Assembly (NCBI RefSeq): GCF_001517085.1
Contig: NZ_LRAC01000156.1
Location: 1 to 42,773, forward strand
DNA from: Paenibacillus sp. DMB5
Lineage (GTDB): Bacteria; Bacillota; Bacilli; Paenibacillales; Paenibacillaceae
Length of the DNA: 42,773 bases
Direction of reading: 5' to 3'
Under the pieces are notes generated by a model. That model made no database searches, was not told the origin of the DNA, and saw nothing but the letters and a program-made list of their open reading frames with translations. Positions 17,878 through 26,337 of this stretch are shown here, piece by piece; the stretch's first letter is position 1, and every line of letters begins with the position of its first letter. Both the position numbers and the translations under genes were made by a program.

Positions 17878-17913
17878 AAAAAAAGCCGCAGATCGGTTAG
17901 CGGATCTGCCGGC
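17878..17913 (-). terminator. Rho-independent terminator of cidAB
   Basis: Read on the reverse strand: the stem GCCGGCAGATC / GATCTGCGGC (one bulge, loop of 8), followed by seven T's. It lies 23 bases beyond the TAG at 17936-17938. This supports that TAG, and not the earlier stop created by the frameshift, as the natural end of cidB. Confidence 0.8.
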
Positions 17914-17935
17914 CATCGGCCCAAGCGGGGTCGGC

Positions 17936-18618
17936 CTAGTGGAGGAAAACAGTGAGCAGCGCCGGCGCAAGGCCAATGGAGAACAGCGCGGTCAGTATCA
18001 TCGAAATACTTGAGATGGTGCCGGTCAGCGAGCTGAGCTCGAATGCTTTGGAGTACCGGTACCGTGCGCCGCGGTTCCCAGCGAAACACCGCGCGCAATT
18101 TCATTGTCAATGCGGAAGAGGCGCAGGACAGAGGGTCCCATCATCGTGCCCAGCACACCGGTCAGGATAACGAAGACTGCCGTGATGCTCGGAACGCCGC
18201 CGATGCTCTGGGAGATGCTCATGGCGATCGGTGTAGTGACCGAACGGGGCACCAGGCTGTTAACCAGCTCTCCGCTTAAGTGCAGCCATTTGGCCAGCAG
18301 CATTGAGGAGAGCACGGCAATAACCGTTCCTGAGAGCACGCCAGCCGCAATTTCGGCGGCGTGCTTTTTGAGCACCTTGAAGTTTTTATGGAGTGGGATT
18401 GCAAAGGCGATGGTTGCCGGCTGCAGCAGATCCGTCAGCCATTTGCCTCCCGCATTGTAGGATTCATACGAAACACCGGTCAGAAGCAGAATACCGATTA
18501 TGATCAGCGGTGTAAGAATGAGCGGAGAGCAGTACATTTTGCCGCTGGTTGTGTAGATCCGTTTGGCCAGCAGATACACCAGCAGTGTGATCCCTAACAG
18601 AACCATTCCTGTAATCAT
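17936..18618 (-). pseudogene. cidB: cidB/lrgB-family membrane protein, frameshifted near its C-terminus
   Basis: A polytopic membrane protein of the CidB/LrgB family, partner of CidA in holin-like control of autolysis and overflow metabolism; some LrgAB pairs transport pyruvate. The main frame runs normally through the conserved VPRSVTTPIAMSIS and LGTAAHGTGT motifs. It then ends after PKHSSSAR at a stop near 18025. Skipping to the adjacent frame at about 18051-18053 restores SKAFELSSLTGTISSIS and the last membrane span down to the TAG at 17936. One missing base explains this: ACTCC where ACTTCC is expected on the coding strand. Repaired length would be 227 residues, normal for the family. The start overlaps the cidA stop by 4 bases. 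Either a recent mutation or a base-calling undercount. Confidence 0.85.
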
Positions 18619-18986
18619 AAGCCTCTACGCTCCTTTACTTTATAGATAGCTCCTGTCAGAAGTCCTGATCCGGCCATTACGGCAAAGGTTCCGACAAGTA
18701 CAACAGCCAGCACCTGCAGGCCGTTCACCTCAAGCAGACCGGTATATTTCATGACTCCGACCGCGGAGGGGATGAAGAACAGCAGCAGCTCGGCAAGCAG
18801 CCAGGAAGCGCCGACCTCAACCCAGCTCAGCCGGATTGCCCCGGCCTCCAGCAGCAGAAACAGGATAAGCATGCCGATGATGCTTCCCGGAACCGGAAGA
18901 TGCAGCAGCGGAGTCAATGTATTGATAAGCATGGAGAAAACCGTAAGTCCGGCAACCTGCAGCAAGCCTATAATTAATTTTTTCAT
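18615..18986 (-). CDS. cidA: CidA/LrgA-family holin-like protein
   Basis: A 123-residue protein with four predicted membrane spans, usual CidA/LrgA size. The family pattern LLHLPVPGSIIGMLILFLLL and the stretch LLFFIPSAVGVM are intact. CidA proteins are proposed to form oligomers in the membrane that promote autolysis or metabolite export together with CidB. The start has AAAGGGG about 10 bases upstream. It is transcribed away from a LysR regulator, the same arrangement as Bacillus ywbI-ywbHG (cidR-cidAB), which is why I favour the Cid name over Lrg. Confidence 0.86.
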   Translation of the reverse strand: MKKLIIGLLQVAGLTVFSMLINTLTPLLHLPVPGSIIGMLILFLLLEAGAIRLSWVEVGASWLLAELLLFFIPSAVGVMKYTGLLEVNGLQVLAVVLVGTFAVMAGSGLLTGAIYKVKERRGL

Positions 18987-18999
18987 AAGGCTTCGCCCC

Positions 19000-19048
19000 T
19001 TTCATTATATTGAAAGTTTACAACAATTATTTTCATAGGTAAAATGAA
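19000..19048. promoter_or_regulatory. Candidate LysR operator sites between cidA and cidR
   Basis: Two small inverted repeats lie in the divergent gap: TTTCA-N6-TGAAA (19000-19015), which contains a T-N11-A LysR pattern, and TTCAT-N7-ATGAA (19032-19048). Their place between the divergent genes fits regulator binding. The assignment is by position and symmetry only. Confidence 0.35.
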
Positions 19049-19096
19049 TAGATTGAATAAGTGACATTCCATTTATCTATGCATGAGGTGAACGAT

Positions 19097-20017
19097 TTGG
19101 ATATCAGACAGTTACAGTATTTTGTGCAGGCGGCGCGGCTGAAGAGCTTCTCCAGAGCGGCGGAATCCCTGTTCATCACCCAGCCGACCATCAGCAAAAT
19201 GATCCGTAACCTCGAAGAGGAGCTTGAAGCGGATCTGTTCTACCGAGAGGGGAAAAGCATCAGGCTGACTGATGCAGGTGAGATCCTGCTGGCCAAGGCA
19301 CAAAATATTGTGGAGTCCTTCGCCAATCTGTCCGCAGAGCTGGACGGCCTGCGCAAGCTGCAGCGCGGGCATATCCGCATCGGCCTGCCGCCGATGGTGG
19401 GGGCGAGCTTTTTCCCTGCGGTGATCGGAGAGTTTCACCGGCGTTATCCCGATGTGACCATCCGGCTGCACGAAGACGGAGCCAAAAAGGTGGCGGATGA
19501 TGTAGAGACGGGGCTGCTGGATATCGGGGCGGTTGTGCTGCCGGCGGATACGGCGAAATTCCACTGTTTTACTTTCGTTGAGGAGAAGCTGGAGCTCCTG
19601 GTGCCGGCGGGGCACCGTCTGGCTGGAGCGGAGAGTGTGGCGCTGGGGGAGCTTGAGGCGGAGGAGTTCGTACTGTTCCGTGAGGATTTTGCCCTGCATG
19701 ACCGGATTATTACCGAGTGTGTAAAAGCGGGATTTCAGCCAAACGTTGTCTATGAGAGCTCGCAATGGGATCTGATCAGCCGGATGGTGGAGGCCGGGAT
19801 GGGCATTGCCCTGCTGCCGGAGACGATCTGCCGGGATATGGACCGGACACGGATTGCCGTCATCCCGCTTTCTGAGCCGGTTATCCCCTGGCAGCTGGGG
19901 ATGATCTGGCGCAGGGACCGCTATCTTTCCTTCGCTGCGCGGGAATGGATCGCTTTTGCCATGGAGGTTCTGGGGGAGCTCTATCTTCCGCCGGGAAAAA
20001 ATGTTAAAATGAAATAA
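19097..20017 (+). CDS. cidR: LysR-family regulator of cidAB
   Basis: A 306-residue LysR-type regulator. The N-terminal helix-turn-helix is RQLQYFVQAARLKSFSRAAE...FITQPTISKMIRNLEEEL, and an effector-binding domain fills residues 90-300. I chose TTG 19097, giving the canonical N-terminus M-DIRQLQYF, because GAGGTGA lies 8 bases upstream. The in-frame GTG 19061 and ATG 19079 would add unconserved residues and lack a ribosome site. It is divergent from cidAB, and CidR homologues activate cidAB in response to acetate or pyruvate overflow. The effector here is inferred from that family only. Confidence 0.87.
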   Translation: MDIRQLQYFVQAARLKSFSRAAESLFITQPTISKMIRNLEEELEADLFYREGKSIRLTDAGEILLAKAQNIVESFANLSAELDGLRKLQRGHIRIGLPPMVGASFFPAVIGEFHRRYPDVTIRLHEDGAKKVADDVETGLLDIGAVVLPADTAKFHCFTFVEEKLELLVPAGHRLAGAESVALGELEAEEFVLFREDFALHDRIITECVKAGFQPNVVYESSQWDLISRMVEAGMGIALLPETICRDMDRTRIAVIPLSEPVIPWQLGMIWRRDRYLSFAAREWIAFAMEVLGELYLPPGKNVKMK

Positions 20018-20129
20018 ATGTAAGTCCAGCTGTAAGTTCATCGACATTTTTTTCTTTTTTTTCAAAATATGTTTTTTGGCATCATGCCTTATGATAGGAA
20101 AGAAGTTGATAGAGGGCAGGTGACTGATT

Positions 20130-20411
20130 ATGAAGTTTTACCGCGGTTCCCACGAAGATCGAAGCGATTACCGAGAAGATGAGCTTTTTTTGACTATAGA
20201 GAGCCTTAGAAGTGAACTGCTGGAGGTCGCACAGGAACGCAGCCTCAGTGATCATATGGTAGTTGAACTGAGCCAGCGTCTGGACGGTTATATTGTTATG
20301 GCCCAGAACAAAATGATGGAGGGTCTGAGAAGCCGCCAGAAGGAACCTGCCCATTACGGAACCATCTCCAAAAGCAAGCGTGTAAGAAGCAAGTCTGCAC
20401 TGCAGCAGTAA
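20130..20411 (+). CDS. Spo0E-like aspartyl-phosphate phosphatase
   Basis: A 93-residue protein with the Spo0E signature at residues 20-60: a first helix LTIESLRSELLEVAQE, then SLSDHMVVELSQRLDGYIVMAQ with the SQRLD motif at 48-52. Spo0E-type proteins dephosphorylate Spo0A~P and so delay sporulation. The N- and C-terminal tails are charged; the last 20 residues are rich in Lys, Arg and Ser. GGCAGGTGA precedes the ATG. It is a single-gene unit ended by its own terminator. Spores are independently supported by the gerA-type operon in this window. Confidence 0.85.
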   Translation: MKFYRGSHEDRSDYREDELFLTIESLRSELLEVAQERSLSDHMVVELSQRLDGYIVMAQNKMMEGLRSRQKEPAHYGTISKSKRVRSKSALQQ

Positions 20412-20453
20412 TACCGCTTGAGCATGTTCACCATAACTTAGTGCGTCATTGTA

Positions 20454-20481
20454 GGCCCCGCCTGTGCGGGGCCGTTTTGTT
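20454..20481 (+). terminator. Terminator of the Spo0E-like gene
   Basis: A perfect 8-bp stem GGCCCCGC/GCGGGGCC with a CTGT loop, then GTTTTGTT. Confidence 0.8.
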
Positions 20482-20508
20482 GTGCTTTCTACAGACAGTA
20501 CCTATAAT
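20480..20508 (+). promoter_or_regulatory. Sigma-A promoter of the Xre-TPR regulator
   Basis: TTGTGC (20480-20485), a 17-base spacer, then a consensus TATAAT (20503-20508), 46 bases before the GTG start. Confidence 0.6.
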
Positions 20509-20553
20509 GGAATTAAAAACAAGTTTAATTCGCATTGTTAAGGAGGGTGCCGG

Positions 20554-21966
20554 GTGGAGAACAAGCTGACAACATTACGTTCTGAAATTGAGGACAATCT
20601 GTCCCGCTCCGGACACAGCCTCGCATCGTTTGCCAAAATTTCCGGCCTTAACCGCGGCAGCCTGAGCGCCATTCTCCATGGTAATCCCCCAAAGCCCGTC
20701 TCCCTGGGCCAGCTGGATACATTAACAGAGGCGTTGGGATATCCTGAAGGGTGGTTCTATCCGCTTTATGTGGAGGAATGCTTCAGTGAAGAAAAGGTCT
20801 CGCGGCGCAGGGCGGAGCCTTTTTTGATCCGCTGTGCCATCACTGGAAGGAAGCAGTGTGTAGACGAAACCATAAACCGGATGATGGAATATCAGAAACC
20901 GCTGGATATCATCTATTCGGTGGCGGAGAAGCTTTTTGCCTGCGGAAAAATCCAGGAGTCCAAACCTTTCTATAAAATCATTGTGGAGCATGAGCAGGAC
21001 AGCTATTCGGAAAGGATGGCCATCAGCCAGTACCGGATCTTCAAGGCGCTGGGAACCGTTGCCGATATGGAGGATATGCTGCGGGCGGTCATCGCCTTTG
21101 AACCGTTCCGCGGACGTCTGCCAGAGCATCTGCAGCTTGAAGGGCTGCTGAAGCTGGCCAATGTCTGTTTTTCCCTGCACAGGTGGTGCGATATGGAGAA
21201 ATATGCCGATGAGCTCAGAGGCTTGGCAAGCGGGATCTACCGGGAACAGCTCAGGAAGAAAGCCGGAAGGCGAAGCGAGGGGCTGCAGCTGCTGCGGCCG
21301 CTTGTACTGTATTATGCCCAGGGGCATCTGATGAAGGCCACTTCACTCGCCAAGCAAGGGAAATACGGGGAGGCCATAACTTTTACAGACATGTATGCTG
21401 ACCTCAGCTGGTTTGAAATGCTGGATGAGGAGGGCTTGCGCCTTGTCGATGCGTTCAAGTCGTTTGCCGTCGGAAACCGCTATACACTCGAGCTTCTGAA
21501 GGGGAACAGTGCCGTTCTGCCGGAATATATAGCCTACCTGGCTGACTATCCTGCTGAAGTGCTGGCAGGTCTGGTTAGTATTCTGGAGGCTGCCAACCGC
21601 TTCGGCTTCTCTGTCGACCATGTACTCGAGCGGTTTTCCAGGGAGATGGCCGGCTTTGACCGGTTCAAGGATTATATTAATATTGACCGCATCTACCGGC
21701 TGGGTTATCAGCTGGCTGTATATTATCTGGAACGCGGGCAGGCTCAGCTGGGGGTCAATTCTATTCTGCAATGTCTCAAGACTGCCGTTCAGCTGAACAG
21801 CGCCAGGGATATGATTGAATGCGTTGCCTTGTTTGAAGCAAACCGAGGACAGGCAACCGGGGAGCAGCTGCAGAAGTACACTGAGCTGATCCAGGGCCTT
21901 GTCCCCAAAAAGGACAGCGCTGAAGAGGGGCGGCCGCTCTCCGGCGTAACAGAACGCTCTTTCTGA
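20554..21966 (+). CDS. Xre-type regulator with long helical (TPR-like) C-terminal domain
   Basis: A 470-residue protein. Residues about 17-62 form a helix-turn-helix (SLASFAKISGLNRGSLSAIL) with the GWFYPLY tail common in Paenibacillus Xre-TPR regulators. Residues 90-450 are almost all helical, with repeats about 35-40 residues apart, such as the IIYSVAEKLFACGKIQESKPFYKIIVEH segment, typical of TPR arrays. The architecture recalls the peptide-responsive families PlcR, NprR and AimR, but no small signal-peptide gene is visible next to it. A strong AAGGAGG lies 7 bases before the GTG start. It has its own promoter and terminator. The role is not known from sequence alone. Confidence 0.78.
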   Translation: MENKLTTLRSEIEDNLSRSGHSLASFAKISGLNRGSLSAILHGNPPKPVSLGQLDTLTEALGYPEGWFYPLYVEECFSEEKVSRRRAEPFLIRCAITGRKQCVDETINRMMEYQKPLDIIYSVAEKLFACGKIQESKPFYKIIVEHEQDSYSERMAISQYRIFKALGTVADMEDMLRAVIAFEPFRGRLPEHLQLEGLLKLANVCFSLHRWCDMEKYADELRGLASGIYREQLRKKAGRRSEGLQLLRPLVLYYAQGHLMKATSLAKQGKYGEAITFTDMYADLSWFEMLDEEGLRLVDAFKSFAVGNRYTLELLKGNSAVLPEYIAYLADYPAEVLAGLVSILEAANRFGFSVDHVLERFSREMAGFDRFKDYINIDRIYRLGYQLAVYYLERGQAQLGVNSILQCLKTAVQLNSARDMIECVALFEANRGQATGEQLQKYTELIQGLVPKKDSAEEGRPLSGVTERSF

Positions 21967-21982
21967 TACAGGATTTATACGC

Positions 21983-22011
21983 TCCTCCGCTTATAAAGCG
22001 GGGGATTTTTT
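21983..22011 (+). terminator. Terminator of the Xre-TPR gene
   Basis: A 10-bp stem TCCTCCGCTT/AAGCGGGGGA (one T-G pair), loop ATA, and six T's, starting 17 bases after the stop codon. Confidence 0.8.
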
Positions 22012-22072
22012 GTCTAGTGCGGCCGGGGGCCTTCGTTCGCCATTCCGTAAAAATTGATAGCGCATTCAGTGT

Positions 22073-22145
22073 TTGACAAAGACCGGGCTTGAAAATATAA
22101 TTAGGTAGCCTAATTAATATTGTATTTAATTATTAGTAGACCTAA
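22073..22145 (+). promoter_or_regulatory. Consensus promoter with MarR operators for the ABC exporter operon
   Basis: TTGACA (22073-22078), a 17-base spacer and TATAAT (22096-22101) are a perfect sigma-A match. The palindrome ATTAGG-TAG-CCTAAT (22100-22114) overlaps the -10 end. A related, less symmetric site (TTAG-N5-CTAA, 22133-22145) follows 20 bases later. Their position suits autorepression by the MarR protein encoded immediately downstream. Confidence 0.75.
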
Positions 22146-22210
22146 CTAAAAACGAGGAGGCGGGACACGTTGGGATAGAGAGCGAAAATCCAGTCGCTCA
22201 ACGGCTGTTT

Positions 22211-22663
22211 ATGGCCCTGCGGCTGCTGCGCAAAGCCCATGTGCATCAGACTGTAGACGGTCATAAGCCGAGTGAGATGACTTTACTGATATGCCTCGCG
22301 AGGAAATCACGTTTACCTGAGGAAGGGCTCAAGGTTTCCGAAATCAGCCGGCTGCTGGGGATCACGCCTCCCACGGTTACCCAGCTGATTAACAGTCTCG
22401 AGGCCAAAGACATGGTGGAGCGTCAGCCTGACCCTTCCGACCGCAGAGTGGTGCGGATCCGGCTGACGGAGCAGGGCAGGGTTGTTACGAGAAAGGCGCG
22501 GAATTATATGGACGCCTCACTGGGTAAGCTAGTGGAATATTTGGGTGAAGAAGAGAGCAACCATCTGGCTGACTTGCTGACGAAGGTGCAGACATTCATT
22601 GAAGAGAATCCGCGGCCTGATCTGGACCTGTTACAAACGAACGGAGATGAGAAGATTGATTAA
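22211..22663 (+). CDS. MarR-family repressor of the ABC exporter, start uncertain
   Basis: A winged-helix regulator: recognition region VSEISRLLGITPPTVTQLINSLEAKDM, wing QPDPSDRRVVRIRLTEQGR. From ATG 22211 it has 150 residues, but this start has no ribosome site. The coding frame continues upstream through IESENPVAQRLF to a strong GAGGAGG at 22154-22160, where no start codon is in frame. The codon at the right distance is GTT (22169), and TTG at 22170 is one frame off. One extra G in the GGG at 22172-22174 would give a TTG start with GGG ATA GAG following. The true N-terminus is therefore probably about 14 residues longer. It is followed by, and overlaps by 17 bases, the first exporter gene, and likely represses both through the 22100-22145 operators. 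Confidence 0.8.
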   Translation: MALRLLRKAHVHQTVDGHKPSEMTLLICLARKSRLPEEGLKVSEISRLLGITPPTVTQLINSLEAKDMVERQPDPSDRRVVRIRLTEQGRVVTRKARNYMDASLGKLVEYLGEEESNHLADLLTKVQTFIEENPRPDLDLLQTNGDEKID

Positions 22664-24416
22664 ATTGTTAAAGGGACTGGGGCCCTTTCGGTGGGGCGTA
22701 GCAGCAGTGCTGATTCTGGTCTTTCTGCAATCTATGGGGGACCTGTACCTTCCAACCCTGATGTCCGACATTGTGGATAAAGGGATTGTGCAGGGTGACC
22801 GCGCTTATATCTGGAGAATCGGCGCTTACATGCTGCTGGTTGCCGGCGGCGGCGCGCTGTGTTCGGTAATCGCAAGTTATCTGTCGGCCAAGGTAGCTGC
22901 CGGCTTCGGCCGGAACACCCGCTCGCGGATGTTCGAGCATGTCGAGAATTTTACGCTGCATGAGTTTGATAAGCTGGGCACTGCCTCGCTGATTACCCGC
23001 ACTACTAACGATATTACGCAGGTACAGACAGTATTGACTATGATGCTGCGCATGATGGTCGGCGCTCCGATGATGATGATCGGGGGGATTATTATGGCGG
23101 TGTCCGAGGACGCCAAGCTGTCCCTGATTTTTGTTATTGTCATTCCGGTACTGGTTGGAGCGATATTCCTGATCGGAATGAAGGGGCTTCCCCTGTTCAA
23201 AGCCATCCAGGTGAAGCTGGACACCCTGAACCGGGTACTGCGTGAGCATCTGACCGGAATCCGGGTTATCCGTTCATTCAACCGTATTGAGCATGAGAAT
23301 AAACGCTTTACTGCAGCTAATAAAGACCTCACGGATACAGCGATTAAGGTTAACAAAATTATGGCCGGCCTGATGCCTATTATGATGCTGGTTATGAACT
23401 TCTCCATGATCGGCATTCTCTATTATGGCGGAATCCGGATCGGCGACGGCGACCTGCAGGTCGGCTCGCTGATGGCTTTTATCCAATATGCGATGCAGAT
23501 TATGTTCTCACTGATTATGGTTTCAATGATGTTCGTGCTGATTCCCCGGGCTTCAGCTTCCGCACTGCGGATTAATGAGGTGCTCGATATGCAGCCGGAG
23601 ATTGTAGATCCTGCTTCAGGAGCCCTTCAGGCTACAGCTGACGCGAAGAAGCAGGACGGGCGCGACAGCCTGCGCGGCTATGTCGAGTTCGACAACGTCT
23701 CCTTCTCTTATCCGGGAGCCGAGCAGCCCGCGCTGTCCGGAATCAGCTTCAGTGCACGTCCGGGTGAAATCACCGCCATTATCGGCGGTACCGGATCAGG
23801 TAAATCGACGCTGCTAAGCATGATTCCCCGCTTCTATGACGTAATAGAAGGCGCCGTGCGGGTAGACGGCGTGGATGTCCGCGAGATGACGCAGGAGGAT
23901 CTGCGCAGCAAGATCGGTTATATTCCGCAGAAGGCTGTATTGTTCACCGGAACCATCAATGAGAATATTCGCTACGGAAAAGAGGATGCAACCGATGAAG
24001 AAATCATCCACGCGGCCAAAGTGGCCCAGGCCTATGATTTCGTATCGGCAATGAAAGAAGGCTTCGACTCGCCGATTGCCCAGGGCGGCAGCAACGTCTC
24101 CGGCGGCCAGAAGCAGCGCCTGTCGATTGCCCGGGCACTGGTGCGGAAGCCTGAGGTGTACCTGTTCGATGACAGCTTCTCCGCACTTGACTTCAAGACA
24201 GATGCCAAGCTGCGCGCTGCCCTGAAGGAGGAGACGACGGAATCGACTGTACTGATCGTTGCCCAGCGGGTCAGCACCGTTATGGATGCAGACCGGATTA
24301 TTGTGCTGGATGAAGGCCGGGTGGCCGGCATCGGCAATCACCGCGAGCTGATGGAGAATAGCGAAGTGTACCGCGAGATTGTATCCTCGCAGTTGTCAGA
24401 GGAGGAAATAGCATGA
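22647..24416 (+). CDS. Heterodimeric ABC exporter, subunit with degenerate ATP site
   Basis: A 589-residue type IV ABC exporter half: six membrane spans (residues about 15-300), then the nucleotide-binding domain. Walker A is GGTGSGKST from 380, the signature is the consensus VSGGQKQR, but Walker B reads LFDDSFSALD. Asp509 replaces the catalytic Glu, as in the degenerate site of heterodimeric exporters such as TM287, BmrC and LmrC. Family knowledge makes this a drug or lipid exporter subunit. ATG 22647 sits right against GGAG; a TTG at 22656 has better spacing and may be the true start. Its stop overlaps the next gene by 4 bases. Confidence 0.88.
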   Translation: MRRLIKLLKGLGPFRWGVAAVLILVFLQSMGDLYLPTLMSDIVDKGIVQGDRAYIWRIGAYMLLVAGGGALCSVIASYLSAKVAAGFGRNTRSRMFEHVENFTLHEFDKLGTASLITRTTNDITQVQTVLTMMLRMMVGAPMMMIGGIIMAVSEDAKLSLIFVIVIPVLVGAIFLIGMKGLPLFKAIQVKLDTLNRVLREHLTGIRVIRSFNRIEHENKRFTAANKDLTDTAIKVNKIMAGLMPIMMLVMNFSMIGILYYGGIRIGDGDLQVGSLMAFIQYAMQIMFSLIMVSMMFVLIPRASASALRINEVLDMQPEIVDPASGALQATADAKKQDGRDSLRGYVEFDNVSFSYPGAEQPALSGISFSARPGEITAIIGGTGSGKSTLLSMIPRFYDVIEGAVRVDGVDVREMTQEDLRSKIGYIPQKAVLFTGTINENIRYGKEDATDEEIIHAAKVAQAYDFVSAMKEGFDSPIAQGGSNVSGGQKQRLSIARALVRKPEVYLFDDSFSALDFKTDAKLRAALKEETTESTVLIVAQRVSTVMDADRIIVLDEGRVAGIGNHRELMENSEVYREIVSSQLSEEEIA

Positions 24417-26311
24417 GTGAAAGAAATCAGCAAATGAAGCCTCCGGCGCGGCGGGGCGGCGGCTTCGGTCCCGGGCACGGCGGACCCGGCATGGGGATGC
24501 CTCCGGAGAAGGCCAAGGATTTCAAGGGTACGCTCCGCCGGCTGATCACCTACCTGCGGCCGCGTCAGGTGCAGCTGCTTATCGTCTTAATCACAGCTAT
24601 AGCCAGTACGGTATTCAGCATCTTCAGCCCGAAAATAATGGGGAAGGCGACGACCAAGCTGTTTGAGGGAGCTTACGGGATGCTGACAGGCGTACCAGGG
24701 GCAGCCATCGATTTTGATTATGTGAATAAAATTCTGCTTATTCTGGGTGGACTGTACCTGTTCAGCTCCGTATTCAGTTACGTTCAGCAGTATGTAATGG
24801 CCGGAGTTGCCCAGAAGGTAGTATTCGATATGCGGGAGCAGGTGAACAGCAAGCTGGAACGGCTGCCGCTGAAATATTTTGATTCCCGTACCCACGGGGA
24901 GATTCTCAGCCGGGCAACCAATGACGTAGACAACATCAGTACAACGCTGCAGCAGAGCTTGACGCAGCTGATCACGTCCATCGTGACCATTATCGGGGTT
25001 ATCATCATGATGCTGACGATCAGCCCGTGGCTGACCCTGATTACAATAGTCACTCTGCCGCTAAGCTTTGTGGTGATTATGGCTATCACGAAGCGTTCCC
25101 AGGGACACTTTATCGGCCAGCAGAAATCATTGGGCCAGCTGAACGGACACGTTGAGGAGATGTACACCGGACACCGGATCGTCAAGGCGTTCGGCCGGGA
25201 GCGGCAGTCGCTAAGCGAATTTAACAAAATCAATGACGATCTGTATAACTCGGGCTGGCGTTCCCAGTTCATGTCCGGGATGATTATGCCGCTGATGATG
25301 TTCATCGGTAACCTCGGATATGTGCTCGTCTGTGTAGTCGGCGGGATCTTTGTAACCCGCAAAGTGATTGAAGTCGGTGATATCCAGGCCTTCATCCAGT
25401 ATTCACGCCAGTTCACAATGCCGATTACCCAGACAGCCAATATAGCGAACATTATCCAGTCGACGATCGCTTCAGCTGAGCGTGTCTTTGAACTGCTTGA
25501 TGAAGAAGAGGAAGTGCCGGAAACCGCAGTATCCCTGGCTAAGCCTGCAGATCATGTTGAAGAGGGCGCAGTTGAATTCCGTCATGTGAAGTTCGGCTAC
25601 AAGCCCGATGCGATTCTGATTGAAGACATGAATATCGACGTTAAGCCGGGACAGACGATTGCGATTGTCGGACCGACCGGCGCCGGCAAAACGACGCTGA
25701 TCAACCTGCTGATGCGTTTCTATGAAATCAGCGGCGGGGAGATTGTCATCGACGGTGTGAACATTACGGAGATGAAGCGCAGTGAGCTGCGCAGCAAGTT
25801 CGGTATGGTGCTGCAGGACACCTGGCTGTTCAACGGCACCATCCGTGACAACATCGCTTACGGCCGTGAAGGCGCAACGGAAGCCGATGTGGTCCGGGCT
25901 GCCAAGGCTGCCCATGCTGACCACTTTATCCGTACGCTTCCGCTCGGCTATGATACGATCCTGAATGAGGAAGCTTCGAATATTTCCCAGGGACAAAAGC
26001 AGCTGCTGACGATTGCCCGGGCCATTCTGGCCGATCCGTCGATCCTGATTCTGGATGAAGCCACCAGCAGCGTTGATACACGGACCGAAGTACAGATCCA
26101 GAAGGCGATGAAGACACTGATGACCGGACGAACCAGCTTTGTCATCGCCCACCGCCTGTCGACGATCCGCGATGCCGATCTCATTCTCGTAATGAACCAG
26201 GGCAGCGTGATTGAAAAAGGCACCCATGTTGAGCTGCTGGAGCAGGGAGGCTTTTATGCCGATCTGTACAACAGCCAGTTCTCCGGCGACGATCTGCCGG
26301 ATGCAGGCTGA
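24413..26311 (+). CDS. Heterodimeric ABC exporter, catalytic subunit
   Basis: A 632-residue partner of the preceding subunit. The first 30 residues are Gly/Pro/Arg-rich (GGGFGPGHGGPGMGM), as in LmrD/BmrD-type proteins. Six membrane spans follow, then the ATPase domain with Walker A GPTGAGKTT and Walker B LILDEATSSVD (catalytic E549). The signature is the non-standard NISQGQKQ (S525-Q528). This complements the partner: the degenerate site pairs its D509 with this altered signature, while E549 pairs with the partner's normal SGGQ. The ATG overlaps the upstream TGA (ATGA), so the two subunits are translationally coupled. Drug efflux under MarR control is the likely role; substrate unknown. Confidence 0.9.
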   Translation: MSERNQQMKPPARRGGGFGPGHGGPGMGMPPEKAKDFKGTLRRLITYLRPRQVQLLIVLITAIASTVFSIFSPKIMGKATTKLFEGAYGMLTGVPGAAIDFDYVNKILLILGGLYLFSSVFSYVQQYVMAGVAQKVVFDMREQVNSKLERLPLKYFDSRTHGEILSRATNDVDNISTTLQQSLTQLITSIVTIIGVIIMMLTISPWLTLITIVTLPLSFVVIMAITKRSQGHFIGQQKSLGQLNGHVEEMYTGHRIVKAFGRERQSLSEFNKINDDLYNSGWRSQFMSGMIMPLMMFIGNLGYVLVCVVGGIFVTRKVIEVGDIQAFIQYSRQFTMPITQTANIANIIQSTIASAERVFELLDEEEEVPETAVSLAKPADHVEEGAVEFRHVKFGYKPDAILIEDMNIDVKPGQTIAIVGPTGAGKTTLINLLMRFYEISGGEIVIDGVNITEMKRSELRSKFGMVLQDTWLFNGTIRDNIAYGREGATEADVVRAAKAAHADHFIRTLPLGYDTILNEEASNISQGQKQLLTIARAILADPSILILDEATSSVDTRTEVQIQKAMKTLMTGRTSFVIAHRLSTIRDADLILVMNQGSVIEKGTHVELLEQGGFYADLYNSQFSGDDLPDAG

Positions 26312-26337
26312 ATTACACCTTTATAACTTAACACCGG

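Noticed and set aside
20554..21966. Arbitrium (AimR-AimP) phage signalling module
   Set aside because: No AimP-like small peptide gene or phage gene is adjacent, and the protein is longer than AimR.
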